A stretch of 64,000 nt of DNA from Galerina marginata. Taxonomy: Eukaryota > Basidiomycota > Agaricomycetes > Agaricales > Galerinaceae. The notes under the pieces were generated by a model that was not told the origin of the DNA, ran no database searches, and worked only from the letters and a program-made list of their open reading frames with translations. Location of the stretch: NCBI GenBank assembly GCA_023014335.1, contig JAECYW010000009.1, forward strand, positions 1,674,001 through 1,738,000, read 5' to 3'. The position numbers and the translations under genes were made by a program. This document shows positions 30,740-42,964 of this stretch, piece after piece (position 1 is the first letter of the stretch; each line of letters begins with the position of its first letter).

Positions 30740-33700
30740 ATGCCATCCTCCGCGTTGCTCAGCGAGGCGAAAAGCATACACCAATCGTTGAAAGAGTTAC
30801 TCAAATCTAAAGAGCCCTTCGATAAGGAGGTTGATTTCCAGCGAAAAAAGTGAGCAACATGTCAGTGTGTGTCGAGCAAATTTCTCATGCTTGCACGTTC
30901 ATCGTCAGTCTACGGCGGCGCTATCTAAACCTATTGCTCGTCCATCCCAACGCAAAAGAATCGAAGGATGTCGAGAATCACCTGTGGATGCAGACGTCCT
31001 ACGCCTTTATCGCATCCTACAAGCAGCGTATCGCAGCCCTCGATCGCGTTATCCAGAACAATCAGCGCAGCCACCACCAGCAGGGTCAACAGGCGCTGCC
31101 ACAGCCCCGGCAGAGCAACCACGGCGTCGTCGAGCATCGCAAGCTCGTCCAGCGATTTCGGCAATTTCTAGCCGACGAGGAAAAGTTCTGGACTCAGCTG
31201 GTCCTCCGGTTGCGCCGTCTGTTTGATCTCGGAGAAGCCCAGCCAGCTCTGGTTGTTCTCGGTCTTCTCACAGAAACAGATGACGGCGGCGTGGTTAATC
31301 ACGTTGAGCCTGCTGACACTCGGGAGGGCGTCATGCACGGAGCCAGTGGGCGAAACCATTTTCAGTTTCCACCGGAAGACCCGACTTTGTCGTTTGTGCC
31401 GACTACAATGGAAGAGCGCGAGGGGCGCCTGGCCATCTTGAGCAAAGCATTGATCTGTTTGGGCGATATTGCTCGTTATCGGGAGTTGTACAATGAGAGC
31501 AACGGAAGAAGAGCTGGTCACGAAGACGGCCCACCGAGAAGAGGGCGAAATAGACGTGGCGGTGGTGGCGCTGATGCTCCTCCACGCCCGAGGAACTACG
31601 AGAAAGCGCGACAGTGCTATGAACAGGCACGCTTGCTGGTACCGTACGACGGAAATCCATGGCATCAACTTGCCATCCTATCCTCGTACCAGAAGGATTC
31701 ATTCGGCTCGTTGATTAACTATTATCGTGCCCTATGTGTTAGCCAGCCGTACGATACGGCCGCCGAGAATTTGGGCACGGTGTTGACCAAGGCTTTGGAG
31801 ATGTGGCGGCAACGGACAAGAAGGGAACGAGATAAAAATGGAACGAATGATATCCAGCTTCCACCAAGAGTACGAGTTGAGCTCTTCAAGGAGAGGGTTG
31901 TCGTACTACATGCTCTTTGGCGTGTTGGGATGGATAAGGGCATCGAGAAGTAAGATTATTCGCCATTATTCGTCAACTCTCTATCTCAAATTTAATTCTT
32001 AGGATGAAATCCATCTCTCCAAAACATAACGAAAAGGTCTCACACGATTTCTACGCTCTCGTGTCCGAACGACATCTGCCTATCGATATGATTTCAACCA
32101 CAATTGCCCTTTCACAAGGTGCCCTTTGGAAACATCGTATGGTTCGCGAGCCCATGTCAACATCTCATCGCAGGAGCGAATCTACTCCTGTCCAACCCGG
32201 AACGTCCACGCTCATTGAGTGGGGTTTACTTGACCACTTAATGGATGTACACCTTGTTCTGCTCGAAGTGGGGAAAGACGAGCTGAAAGACCCGCCTCCT
32301 ATGGACGTCGTCGACGATCTCGCCCAACGGATTAGTGCTACCTTCAGACGAACTCTGCCTGCCCTCAGGATCGCGAGCAAATGGCTCCGCGCAAATTTCA
32401 AATATGTTATCCAAGACCAGGAGTTTATAGCGTTTCAAATGAAGGAATCGACGAAAGGCTTGGAGGTCAACAAGAAGGCTCAGTACAAAATCAGCGGTTA
32501 TTCGACCAAGACCTTGCGATTCTGGAAGACTTATGCCCAGTTTATGCTGGCTCTGTCGCAAGCGTTCCCGACAAATAAGCTGCCGGTGTTTGACGCTCTC
32601 CTCGAGGAGGATATCGAAATGAAGGGATTCTTACCGCTTAAAAAATTGATGGGTGAGGAGAAGAAGAGTGAAGGAAAAGAAACATCTCCAGCGGTCGGTG
32701 TCCATGCCAGGGAGCAGGTTCACCCTAATGTTGAGCAGTTGATGAGGATCTCCGACTTGCTTGACGATGCAAAGGCTTTGGTCGATATGGAGGTAAGCGC
32801 GCTGATTTACCTGTCTGTCAGCACAAATTCTGACTTCCGACGATGGCTTATTTTCATAGAATTCCCCATTATTGTTGGTCAACAACCACGTCATGTTCAA
32901 CCCCGAACTCGTAGAAGATGTGCGCCCACCGTCACATCCGGAGATGTCCCATCTCCTCGAAGATATGACTGCTGTCCCAATGAACCAGCAAGAGCAGTTG
33001 CTGGCAACGATAAGGGACAACAGTCTGGACATGAACCCGAAACTAGATCCTGACGCTGACGACATGACTGAGCTTACGAGTCGCACGGATGACGATCCCG
33101 TTCGGGATGCTTTCAACCATTTGAACGAAGCTGAAGATATCGTGGATGACGATGAACAGGACGAGGAGATTGTTTGGGATCCAAGGTCAGCTGAATCAGT
33201 GTCGGTGTTTTCGCCAACGTTAACATGCTTTAAATCATAGAGCAACAATCTCTCCCGCCCTGTCGCCCCTTCATGCCTCCCCTTTGACACCAATCAAGCC
33301 GTTACTCAGCCCAAAAATTCTATCTCTTTCTCCAAGGTCGCCGACGCACTATCAGCCTATCGCAAAGCCAGCATTCATCAATCCCGTTACACATGTTCCA
33401 GCTCCTGCCACTACCGCCCAGGACCTATTAAACGATGTCATGGGTGTCGGTAATTCAAGCAGGTCGCTGGGCGGAAACCTTGTACAACCTGCTGATTCTA
33501 TCTCAACCGCTCCACAACCTAAGTTCCTGTTTGGCTCTGAATTGTCTCATCGCCCCAGCCAATCGATATGGTCGGCCTCCGTAGATGAGCAGCCTTTGAT
33601 GTACACTGGGAACAGCAACCACAATAGTGTTCATGGTGGTGCTGGACATATTTATCAGACTCCGCCGCGTCAGTTTGCTGTGGCTCCAGGATCGCAAGAT

Positions 33701-34162
33701 CTGTCCCAGCAATCGATATGGTCTTCTTCCTACCCGAGTCAGTCGCAGAATTCGCAGCACAATTTAGTTGGCGCGCTTCCCTCGGCACCGTTTGCCCCTG
33801 CGCCTCAGTCAATGCTGACCAACGGGGCCATTGGCCATAGGCAGCAGCATCAGCGTATCCCCTCGGGTCCCGTCGCTGCTCAGCTTTTCCATAGTCACAA
33901 CCAACTTCAACACGATCCTTTCGCGTACTCTTCTCCTACCCAGCCACCGATTCATCGTCCGGAGCATATGATTGCCCCTTCGAACGCTGGGTATCTAGCA
34001 TCCCAACTTATCCAAGGCGGATTTAATGGAGGACCAACCGAGTATTATACGAGCTCGAATACTGGGTATCACTCAAGAGAGATTTCCATGCACGACCCTC
34101 GCGTCGTACAGCAAAACTATATGTCGCCGACGATGTCTCAAGTATGGAGCAATCATGGGTGA
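30740..34162 (+). CDS. EST1/SMG7-like protein
   Basis: Relative of telomerase subunit EST1 and of the nonsense-mediated decay factors SMG5-7, which bind phosphorylated UPF1 or telomerase RNA through a 14-3-3-like TPR fold. Five exons give about 1060 residues: an N-terminal helical domain (LRRRYLNLLLVHPNAKESKD, LWMQTSYAFIASYKQRI), an EST1 TPR part with YEKARQCYEQARLLVPYDGN and PWHQLAILSSYQKDSFGSLI, which is the most diagnostic segment, a helical EST1 DNA/RNA-binding domain, then a disordered Gln/Ser/Pro-rich tail from about residue 700 (QQSIWSS twice). No PIN nuclease domain is seen, so it is SMG7-like rather than SMG6-like. ATG at 30740; exon 1 ends at 30849. Role in decay or telomeres cannot be separated by sequence alone. 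Confidence 0.85.
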
Positions 34163-34795
34163 CGAAGTGGGCCAAGTTTTTGGATGGTTCGATATTTCTT
34201 TGTGAACGATTTAGAAAATCCAGTACCTCATCGCATCCACTTCCGTTATGGTGTGCGCCTGCGTTGAGGGTCCCAGGCTTGGCTCAAAGGCTGATGGATG
34301 AAAGAAATTTAAATCCTACAGTCAAGCAGAAGGATTGACAGCGGTTGCATGACCCTGTGGGCCGTAAATCCCGTTCTTGGTGGTCATTATAGAGGACCAT
34401 ATCAGAATGCGTCATTTCTGCCCAACATACAAGGCTCATATTCTTTTTATGCCTTCCATGTTCATGCGCCACTTCGACTCGTATCTCGTGCCTTGCATAT
34501 TTCCCATCCTCTGTTTCTCTTGTTGGTTTCCTCTGTTTAGCATACCTTTCTGTTGTAACATCATATTTTCTACACCTTTTTCCCTGCCTCCTTCGCCTCT
34601 CTTCCTCCTCTCTATGTTTATGGACGTTGTAGGCTTTTATGCCAGTGGATAACCCCTGAAAGCCAGACCATCTGTCGTCCGGCCAAGTCTAGACGTAGGT
34701 CATCCTGCAGTTGCGTAGAATGTTTATATATAAGAAAAGTACAATGTTGCGGTCGATTCTTAGTGATACAGTTTAGTTTGTGTGTTGGAGAGATT
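34163..34795. other. Intergenic region between convergent genes
   Basis: About 630 bases with the 3' UTRs of the SMG7-like gene and of the KPWE-motif gene. T-rich stretches near 34540-34610. No gene is seen. Confidence 0.45.
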
Positions 34796-35406
34796 CTAGG
34801 AGTCTGTGGCTATCTCCCATGGTTTCTTTCGGGCAGCAGCAGTTGATTCGCTGGGAGGCGCTACCTATGATCTTTGTGAAGAAAGGAACCCGAAAGACAG
34901 GTAAAGGACACTCACATTCAAACCTTCTGGAATGATCTTGTTATTAGGTATCTTGTCGACGTTCCCGGTTTCAATCAGCTCTTTCAGCTCGGAGAACGTC
35001 AAAACGCGGGCTTCGTCCCCAGCATTAGGTGGTTCCTGCGGAGTACTCTGCAGTGAGAGTTCATAATCGCGTGCTTCGTCCGCGGTGATCGAGTTGCCCG
35101 TTATCCTAACCAAAGAGTCAATAACTTAACCGCAAACAAAAAAAGCGGGCCCACTTATTGAAGTAGAACACACGCGTCCGTCTCTTGGTTTCTTCCTGCA
35201 CTTCTGGGGGTGAATTGACGTCGAATGCACTTCCTCCGAGTATGCTGGCTAGACCTTGCTTGCGAGGAGTTTAGATGATAATCCCGGCATTTCATGTCGG
35301 TGTCGCGAACGCCTACCTGGTACGTCTCATCAGAGTCAAAGGGGTACGACGCGTATGATTTTAGAATAACCGCTTGGTCCGCTTGAGGCTCCGTATGCGT
35401 CGACAT
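34796..35406 (-). CDS. KPWE-motif protein, PEX39-like peroxin
   Basis: Small protein of about 135 residues with four exons. The C-terminal block reads VLTFSELKELIETGNVDKIP, then NNKIIPEGLN, and after the last intron APPSESTAAARKKPWE, followed by IATDS. The block L-T-F-x-E-L-x-x-L-I-x-T-G, a short proline loop and a basic KPWE is that of the fungal family containing peroxin Pex39, which assists import through the PTS2 receptor Pex7. The N terminus MSTHTEPQADQAVILKSYAS leads into SYPFDSDETYQQGLASILGG. The last acceptor was chosen because only it keeps the KPWE frame. It is divergent from the ArfGAP gene with 219 bases between starts. Assignment rests on the motif; the biological role is inferred. 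Confidence 0.75.
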
Positions 35407-35625
35407 GGATGGTCCCTCTAGTAGGTGTGGAGTCTAAGAAAGTGCTTTCCCTGCAAAACCCGGATAAGACTCGGTTGGCGCCAAATTGTTTGTGAAGCTG
35501 AACGTTGCCAAACAAGAACCCGTTTCGGAAATGTTGCCTAAAGCACCCAACGACATTCGATCTTCTAGTTTTGCTCAAGGTTTGCTTCAACTTCTCCCCA
35601 CATCCTCAAGCTTAAGGATATCTTC

Positions 35626-37368
35626 ATGTCTAATTCGCAAAATAAACTGCAGAAGGAACGTAATCAAAAACTGCTCCTGGAATTGGCAGGTTTGCCTGGC
35701 AACAGTATGTCTCCTTGAAGCTTAGAGGCTTTCTTTCATAATGACTCGTTCTCTAGATATATGTGCAGATTGCAAAGCAAGGCTACCCCGATGGGCATCT
35801 CACAGCTTGGGTATATTCATCTGGTGTGTTTGCTTTCTGTTCGGACGCCACTGAGGCCGGTTTACATTTCTTCCATCTGTAGCGTGAATTGCGCAAGCAT
35901 ACACAGGAAGATTGGAACTCACATCACGAAAGTGTACGTGCTACAGACTCTCCTCGACTCACAACACGGAACGTTGATGTTGCTTCTTTGTTCGTATAGG
36001 AAAAGCTTGACGATGGACGATTGGTCAAAGGACCAAATCGAGGTGAATTCAATTCGAACGGCTGGTGGATTGAAGTTAATCAGGACATACAGTTCATGAA
36101 ATCAATGGGCAACATAAAATCGAATTCTATCTACAACCCGAACGAGACACGTAACCCGCCTCCACCAAATCTCGAGGAAACAGAGCGAGATAGCGAGATC
36201 GAACAGTATATCCGGGGTGAGCCACACCTTGCAGTCTCCTGGAATCCATTGCTCATTTTTGGTTCTGTCATCAAGGTAAATATGAATACAGAAAATTCAT
36301 TGATAAATCAGCTTTGGTCGCGTCAAAACTCGGCCCTTCACGATCAGCTTCGACACTTACTGCCCGATCGGTTTCTTCGCCTCTGACAAAACCGTCGCAG
36401 CCATCGACCAGTTCAAGGGCACCAGTTACAGCCACTGATGCAGCAGCGTCGACTGTTATCTCCCCTCGGATCCCACCATCTTCGTCGACGAAGCAGACTT
36501 CGCAATACCCAAGTTCTGCCTCTGCCTACTCTCAGAGCCAAACCAGATCTGTGTCGCAACCAGTTCATGCTCAAGCCGCCCAACGTCAACAGCCACAACA
36601 ACAAAACTCGATGGGTGCGCTGGGCACTGTCTGGGATGATATCAATTCACTTTCCTCGACCGGACAAAATTCGTCATTACCCCTTCAATATCAAAACCTT
36701 TCGCAACAAACTCCTTATGTCAACGGTGCTATTGGCTCAAACGGTTATCCCGTCGGCGTAACTTCGGCAGGCATGGGCATGAATCCCTTCCAACCTCAAA
36801 TGCTCGGACAAAATCCTTTCTCGACACATCAATCACAGTCACCTTTCGCGGCTCCGTCTGTCGGTTCTCCCTACTCGGTGCAACCTAGCATGTCCTCTCC
36901 CATGCTGGGATCTCCCACTCAACAACCTCAGTCATATGGCCAACAATACTTCATGTCGACAACTCCTTCAAACCCCCAACTGATGAGCCAGCCAACTTCT
37001 TCGACCTACTTCCAGCCCCAGGCCCAACCTCAGGCATCTCTCCAAGTCCAGGCCCCTTCGGCCCAGAGCTTTATGTCATCGTCTCCCAGCGGATCATTTA
37101 TGTCGGCTCCGACCACCCAACCACAATTCCTCACGCCCAGTCCGAGTCAACAATTCGTTTCGCATAGCCCACAAATGCAGGTCCAGCAACCCCAACCTCC
37201 GGGGCAAGGACAATTCATGTACCAAAGTCATTCGCCAGCGCAACCCCAGATGCAGTACGGCCTGGGGGTCACAGATACGTCTGGTCAAAGCCAGTTTCTT
37301 GGGATGACGACGATGCAAATGCAACAGCAGCTTCTACTACAGCAACAGCAACAACAGCAACAACAACT

Positions 37369-37406
<38 letters not shown>

Positions 37407-37513
37407 TTGGCCAAGGAATGTTTGCTCCCAACCAAGCTCAAATGATGTACGGGCAACAAACATATCCACAAAGCGGCTATTCAACCCAAGGCAGCCAATG
37501 GGGATCCATGTAA
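35626..37513 (+). CDS. ArfGAP of the SMAP/Age2 type with Gln-rich tail
   Basis: GTPase-activating protein for Arf GTPases in vesicle traffic at Golgi or endosome. The ArfGAP domain fills the N-terminal 120 residues: zinc finger C-x2-C-x16-C-x2-C (ICADCKARLPRWAS, then FICVNCASIHR), where the Arg of the SIHR segment is the catalytic arginine, then GTHITKVKSLTMDDW and MKSMGNIKSNSIYNP. Five introns; the domain closes with YEYRKFIDKSALVA. The rest of the protein (about 400 residues) is low-complexity, rich in Gln, Ser and Pro, with NPF motifs (MNPFQ, QNPFS) that could bind EH domains, and a poly-Gln run coded at 37322-37409. The ATG at 35626 yields MSNSQNKLQKERNQKLLLEL, the usual start of this subfamily. 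Confidence 0.92.
37322..37409 (+). repeat. CAG/CAA repeat coding poly-glutamine
   Basis: A run of mixed CAA and CAG codons inside the ArfGAP tail, broken by a few Leu codons. Such runs vary in length between strains. Confidence 0.95.
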
Positions 37514-39152
37514 GCTGACTTGATCGTCTCTCCGTCGATTTGTTCTGTTTCCTATTCATATTTTACTCTTGGTTATTGACTGGATGGACATAACCATTTT
37601 TCAACAAGCATTCGTCGTCCTCATGCATATTTTTATGTTCTCTGTTTCCTGTATATGGGATTCGGATTCCCGGAATTTAATACCCTCATCGTCGTCTTTC
37701 AAAATATTCGACCTAAGCTGCAAATATCAAGTCCGGCATCGTCCAAATATCCAAGAACTCTGCCCAACCAACACTTCTGTCAGGCGATATAACAGTCATG
37801 GGTCGCTTTTTCGTGCAAATGTCCATCATATGCAAAACAGTGACCCGTATGGACCGGCTTTCCTTCGGGTGTTCGGTTCTGGAGCCTATTTCCATTCTCG
37901 CTTTCTTTTGTTGTACCTCAGTGCGAATGACCCTCTCATTTTCCCAGAAAACCAAGCAAGAATTCTCCTACTCGAGTATGGACACCTATCGTCTTCAGAA
38001 ACGCACTGATGCTGATTTGAAGAAGTATCTCGGATTCGAAACTATCTAACAATATGGTCTCGTGTTTTTCTGACATTGGCGACGTTCAAAAGGCATTGGG
38101 TCATTGAGAATTGGCGGCCTACGGGCGCGTGCTTCCTCTCGACCAGCACTCGGAATCTCTTCGCTTTGTTCGTTTCTTCTTCTCTCTCTTATACCTTCTT
38201 GTTTATCAATGTTTTATAGCTCGTTGGTTCCATTCGGAATCCGAAGCGTTTTCACCCATTGGGCTGCTATGCTACCTTTCGGCCCCTGTGCCAATTCCAC
38301 CTGACTTCCTGTGGTTGTCCCTATCACTTCCTGAGCGCACCCCGCGTGTTCGTTACAAGGTCTGACGAAGAGTACTGCCCCACTGCTTTGAGGACCACCA
38401 ATACTTTCTACCTTGTTTCGGACTACAAGCAATTGATGCCGCTTCTTGATGCTCGTACTTCGTCAAGTGTGCCGAGTACTGGATATCGTTCAAGGTCAAT
38501 CTGCACGTCTTCAATTTCTCTTCTGCCCCCAACTTCAGCCCTGGTTGAAAGTTAGGTACGTCGTCGTTTAACTTGAAAGGATGGTATTGTGATGGAAGGT
38601 GGTCTGTTTGGTCGTTCACCTGTTATTCATGCATATCTATGCCACCGGCTTATAGGTCTTCTTTTGGCAGGTGCATTTACGAGTGGGGATGCACTCAATC
38701 TATCATCAACTGAGTATTGATACTAGGCTCCATAGGCCCACTTAGGCATCTGGGGTTTTCATGATGTAGTATCACGAAGTCTACCTACGGGAGACTAGTG
38801 CCCAATCATCACCCACCCATGTCTTGTCCTCAAGCAAATCACTTGGGAGGGTGTTAGTATACTCATATATTTCTCACTTCTGAGGTTCAACCCATGTACC
38901 ATAAGGGTAACACTCCGTTTAGCAGTAACAAGACTTGTGCCAGCAAGTATTGGAGAATATAGTTCAAGGAGAACATTAAAGTATGTTCGCCAGGTCAAAC
39001 TTTCCATCAATAGTAGAACATCATTACTTTCGTGCTATTATTTTGTATGTTTCTAGACTCGTAATAATTAAAATTATTGGTCCACCAGCTTGGTCGTCAG
39101 TTAAGTGAAAGGGTAAACCCGAGTTTTCGTCGTGCTCAACTAGACATGCGTC
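37514..39152. other. Intergenic region, no supported gene
   Basis: About 1.6 kb between the 3' end of the ArfGAP gene and the 3' end of the unknown minus-strand gene. Several short open frames on both strands lack splice-linked partners and look like chance. Part of it may be a long 3' UTR or non-coding transcript. Confidence 0.45.
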
Positions 39153-40796
39153 TTAGGCTGGAGCTTGACGCGTGCTTTCAGAGATGATTGAGGACACTTG
39201 GAATCCATTAGGACCATTTTGATATTGCTTCCGGGAGAGATGACCATGCTGCAACTTGTGAAGCTGTACATCGAGTCGTTCAGCCTGATTGGCGGTTTGC
39301 GTCAGGGGAAAAGGGATTTCGATGACCACGGCCTGGGAGATGTTCGGAAATGACGACGTCGGCGCTGATCCTGAAATCAGCTCGGTGAACCACGAAGGTT
39401 GTGGCTTGACATGAGGGTTCATTGACCAATGCGAAGTAACTTCAATGCGCAACCCAGTTGTTGCTGGAACTATGGCGCGCCTTGCGGGACCATCAAAAAA
39501 TCTGAACTCAACCTCTGGGAGCTCAAATTCAGACATGCCGAAGAGACCTTTGCGTAAACATGGATCGTCAATACTGAACTCCATGACTGCCTCGCCGCTT
39601 AGTTCGTGCAGCCTAATCCAAACTGAATGCTTGAACTCTCCTGTGCTGGTTAACAGGCGGCCGGCATATGTCCGTGTTTGCTGTGGATTTTGTATGGAAG
39701 TATGGGCGAGCACCGCCTGTGAATCAACTTTAACCTCAACGAAAAACTGCGAGTAAGGTGCCGGGTGTCTATCAGACCCGCTGCCGGAATGCAGTTCAGT
39801 AAAATTGATGTTGCAGATCGTATTTCTGTTGTTGCTGCTTCTCTATGATATAGGCAATAAGCAAACGAAGTGACCAAGAAGGAAAATATACCTTGACTGT
39901 CAATTCACCCGACGTAGTGAGCGTTTGGATAACGCCACTGTGGTCATTCATGTGTAACGCAGATTGGACATCGAAAAAGACCCTTTGTTTATTATTCCTG
40001 GACTCATCGAACTCCGCACAAATAGTATAATTTTCCTTTTGAACATTCTTGGAGACTTCCAGACCGATTTTTGAGCATTGTTCTGGGACTTGACACGAAG
40101 CCTGCTCTGCTACCAAAGAGCTTTCGAATTTTACAGGTGGTTGAAGTTGGGGCATGGAGTCGGTTTTAACTGCCGGCGTGAGATCATGGGCGTCGACATT
40201 GGCGTCTGCGCTATCCGCTTCAATGTCTTCATCGGATCGATCTGTCTTTAAGCTCTCGTCTAAATGACCTTCAGAACGATGTATGCCAAAATTAGAGGCG
40301 ATTCACCTTGATAACCGGTGTTCGAGGTTGACTCTGTATCACAGATGCGAACTGCGCAGTCCTCTACATACAGTCTCTGACCGTCAGTGTTAGCCGTCCG
40401 TTCATCTAATATGTACATTGTAGGTCGTCAGTCACAATGCGATCCAGAAATGGGGTAACTCACCTTGAGAACTAATTTCTACCTCGCCAACAAAGTTTCT
40501 TTCCATAACGTCGGCTCTTCGTAGATTTTGGTACAGGCGTTGGGAATGTGAAGCAGGATGGAGAGTGTGATTCGGCCCTCGGGTTTTTGGTGTATAAGTC
40601 AATGTCTAGGAAAGTCAATGTCTCGGCAGATGGGATCCAACGAGCCCGGATTCCTGAGCGCGATGAATGCAAGGGATATGCATCTTTTTCCTGTTCTTTC
40701 CAAGTCTCCATATTCGTATTCCCAGTTTGAAACGGCGATGACACTAAAGAGACTGCAGTCAGAGTCTACCTTAATGGTGGTTCCAACGACATACAT
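39153..40796 (-). CDS. Unknown protein, spliced, 5' end uncertain
   Basis: No family is recognised. A clear 3' exon reads from VEVKVDSQAVLAHTSIQNPQ through LLTSTGEFKHSVWIRLHELS and SEFELPEVEFRFFDGPARRA to SIISESTRQAPA. It joins, through an intron ending ATCATAG near 39843, an exon with KENYTICAEFDESRNNKQRV and SGVIQTLTTSGELTVK. Further up are short acidic exons (DERTANTDGQRLYVEDCAVR; ESLKTDRSDEDIEADSADAN). Upstream sequence to at least 40745 also looks coding (RARWIPSAETLTFLDIDLYT), linked by an intron whose acceptor lies before VEISSQ; 40745-40870 may add MYVVGTTIKVDSDCSLFSVI and earlier residues. I set the start at the ATG at 40796, but this is a guess. No membrane segments. Confidence 0.55.
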
Positions 40797-41107
40797 CCCA
40801 TCGTGGATTCTGGTCCGAAGGCCAACCGAAGGCCATACGCAATGTTCAAATTTTGGGTCTACAAATTAGATGAAGTCCTTCAAACTGTAATTTCAGCTAG
40901 TAAGACAGCCTATAACCTTTGGATAATGAGAGTGTTGCAAGCTCCAGCGAGGTTTAAGGGTAAGTCCAAGGTAAGTCGCAAACAGCCAAATGGCACTCGG
41001 GCCGAAAGATTCCGGTTAACGTGAGAGGTAAAAATCAAGCAAAAGTGTCATGTTGCCAGTTCTCTTCGTTGTAGGCGGTTTCGACTAAACAAGAGGAAAA
41101 AATACGA
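40797..41107. other. Spacer next to the second initiator tRNA
   Basis: About 310 bases. On the minus strand the part 40797-40870 reads PKFEHCVWPSVGLRTRIHDG in frame with the unknown gene and may be its first exon. The rest shows nothing clear. Confidence 0.4.
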
Positions 41108-41179
41108 TAGCAGCAACTCGTTTCGATCGAGTGACCTCGGGGTTATGGGCCCCGCGCGCTACCACTGCGCCATGCTGCT
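41108..41179 (-). tRNA. Initiator tRNA-Met (CAT), copy 2
   Basis: All 72 bases are identical to the copy at 12690-12761, with the same initiator marks (A1-U72, GGG/CCC anticodon stem, A54/A60, C33). Flanking sequence is unrelated apart from a T run (six T) just downstream on the transcribed strand that serves as the Pol III terminator. Confidence 0.97.
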
Positions 41180-41490
41180 ATGGATAACTGTGCCCAAGAT
41201 GTCATTGTGACGTCGCCATTTCCCGATGACTCAGTTCGAGTCAGAATTAAAAATTAATCACAATTCTTTACTCGTTTCACCGAGTCCAGTATCGGATAAG
41301 AGAAGTGGCCCTGCCTTTTCTACACCTTGCCAAGGTGTTAGTCGGGCGGTTATGTAGGATTTTCTCTTACTATGAGCACTAGGATTCCATCGTCAATGAG
41401 AAATATGATCTGACAAGTGAAATCATACCTGGACTGAGAGAGTCGAAAAATAGGGAATTTCAGCGCCTTGGAATTGGAGGAATTATTTGT
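41180..41490. other. Spacer between tRNA and F-box gene
   Basis: About 310 bases, no gene seen. It holds the tRNA 5' flank and the 3' flank of the F-box gene. Confidence 0.4.
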
Positions 41491-42627
41491 TCAAAGGAGA
41501 ATCGCATTATTTTCCACGCGGTCGCCCCCAATTATGCGTTCTGTCCTCGCTTCACAGACGACAATTTTACGGATAAGATCAAGTCTAAAAGCGGCTGTCG
41601 AGTCGTTGGCATTGATTGGGGTAGAGCCCTCAGGAGAACGAGGTAGAAATTCTGGCGTAGAATCAATCGCAGCACGCTCAATATCTGAGCGGCGAAGGCG
41701 AAGGCCCCAAATACTACCCGTGTACGCGTCGACTAAGGCAACTCTTTCAAGATTTTTCATGCCTATGGGAAAGAAGATCTGGATCAGCGAGCTTATGTGC
41801 AGAAGATAGCGAATTTTACTGGGATGGAGAACTAGATTTGCAACGGATAACGGGTGGAGGAAGACCACTTGACCTAGGTAGAGAGTCTGAAGGCTAGGAG
41901 GGGTGGGCAACGTGTTGAAACTTGGCTGGTAAGCCATTGTAAGGTGGGTTAGTTTGAGATATATAAGGTTGCTGTAGCTCGAGATAGCACGAAATAAATG
42001 GATGGCGGCTTCGGGTACAATCTAGGTCGAATCAAATTCGCTCAGAAAGTTTCCATGTGAATAAAATTGTATTTTAAATACTTACAGCGATTGAGAAGTG
42101 ATGGGGAGGATCTGGACCTGTCCAGATGAACCGGTGGGGGCTGGGTCGTACCTCAGGTTTCTGGTACACTGATACGAATGGAAACCAGAAGCCTACCTCA
42201 CGAGCGATAGAGACGTGTAGATCATCTCAACGTGAGGGTCAAAAGAGTGGGAATTCAGGCGGAGGCGTAAAAGTTCCAGAGATAATCGTCCATCTTCATC
42301 CCTCTCTGCACCTTTCAGGACGGCGGAGAAACATTGAGAAAATAATGCATAAAGGTCCAAAAATATAAGGCCGGAGTCGTCACCAGAGATATCGAGTGCT
42401 ACAGAGCGAGGGGCATATGGCGGAGGCGAATGACTGTAGGTGGTAGTAAACGATAAGAGTTGCGCATGAGATGTGAAATGTAGGTCGATGTATAAGATTT
42501 GTAGGCAGATGTCCCGAAACAAAGAGCAAGTCAACAGAACTGAGAAGGATTCTCGTCTACTCCAAGCAGAATCCAGAGAATAGGACAGTATTTCATAAAG
42601 AATCTCCGGAGGCAAGGACATGTTCAA
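41491..42627 (-). CDS. Short F-box protein
   Basis: A three-exon gene of about 340 residues. The F-box lies at the very N terminus (MNMSLPPEILYEILSYSLDS, then SVLLTCSLFRDICLQILYID), a form widespread in agaricomycetes. The first intron starts at GTGAGG, joining SLSL to VRPSPHRFIWTGPDPP; the second begins GTAAGT after HHFSIA and leads to IVPEAAIHLFRAISSYSNLI. Downstream are leucine-rich strands (LKLTHLTMAY, LQTLYLGQVVFLHPLS) and IGMKNLERVALVDAYTGSIW. It belongs to a different F-box subfamily from the tandem array at 1450-12411. Likely SCF adaptor, substrate unknown. Confidence 0.8.
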
Positions 42628-42964
42628 GAACTAAAAGTGAACGTGAGACGCAAATAGTAAGGCATGAATTTGTACATGTGTACCAACTTCGAAAGCAGCC
42701 TTCAGCCTCTCAAAGGCTCTCATTCTAAGTAGGCATAACTAAAAATACAGGACTTTGTGTTTAATTCTAATATACATAATAATAGTGAGTGTTGTCCAAT
42801 GCGTCTATGTACATGATGATGATGATGATGATGATGTAGGTCCAATGTAGTCAGTCGTTAGAAGTTTGGTTCAATCCCTAGAAGAGCGTCCAACATGTAG
42901 TAAATACCAAGTCCGATGAAAACGTGAATGAGAGAGAGAGAAAGAGCGTGGGGATCCCAAGTGC
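42628..42964. other. Spacer with ATG microsatellite
   Basis: About 340 bases between two minus-strand genes. It carries a perfect (ATG)8 microsatellite at 42813-42836 and a short GA run near 42929-42946. No gene is seen. Confidence 0.6.

Noticed and set aside
37269..37559. Val/Ala-rich minus-strand frame
   Set aside because: Antisense of the CAG/CAA poly-glutamine tract in the ArfGAP gene.
37514..39152. Several short frames as a gene between ArfGAP and the unknown gene
   Set aside because: None has coding-like composition or can be linked by splice sites into a sensible protein.
42813..42836. CRISPR-like or regulatory repeat
   Set aside because: It is a plain trinucleotide microsatellite, and the genome is eukaryotic.
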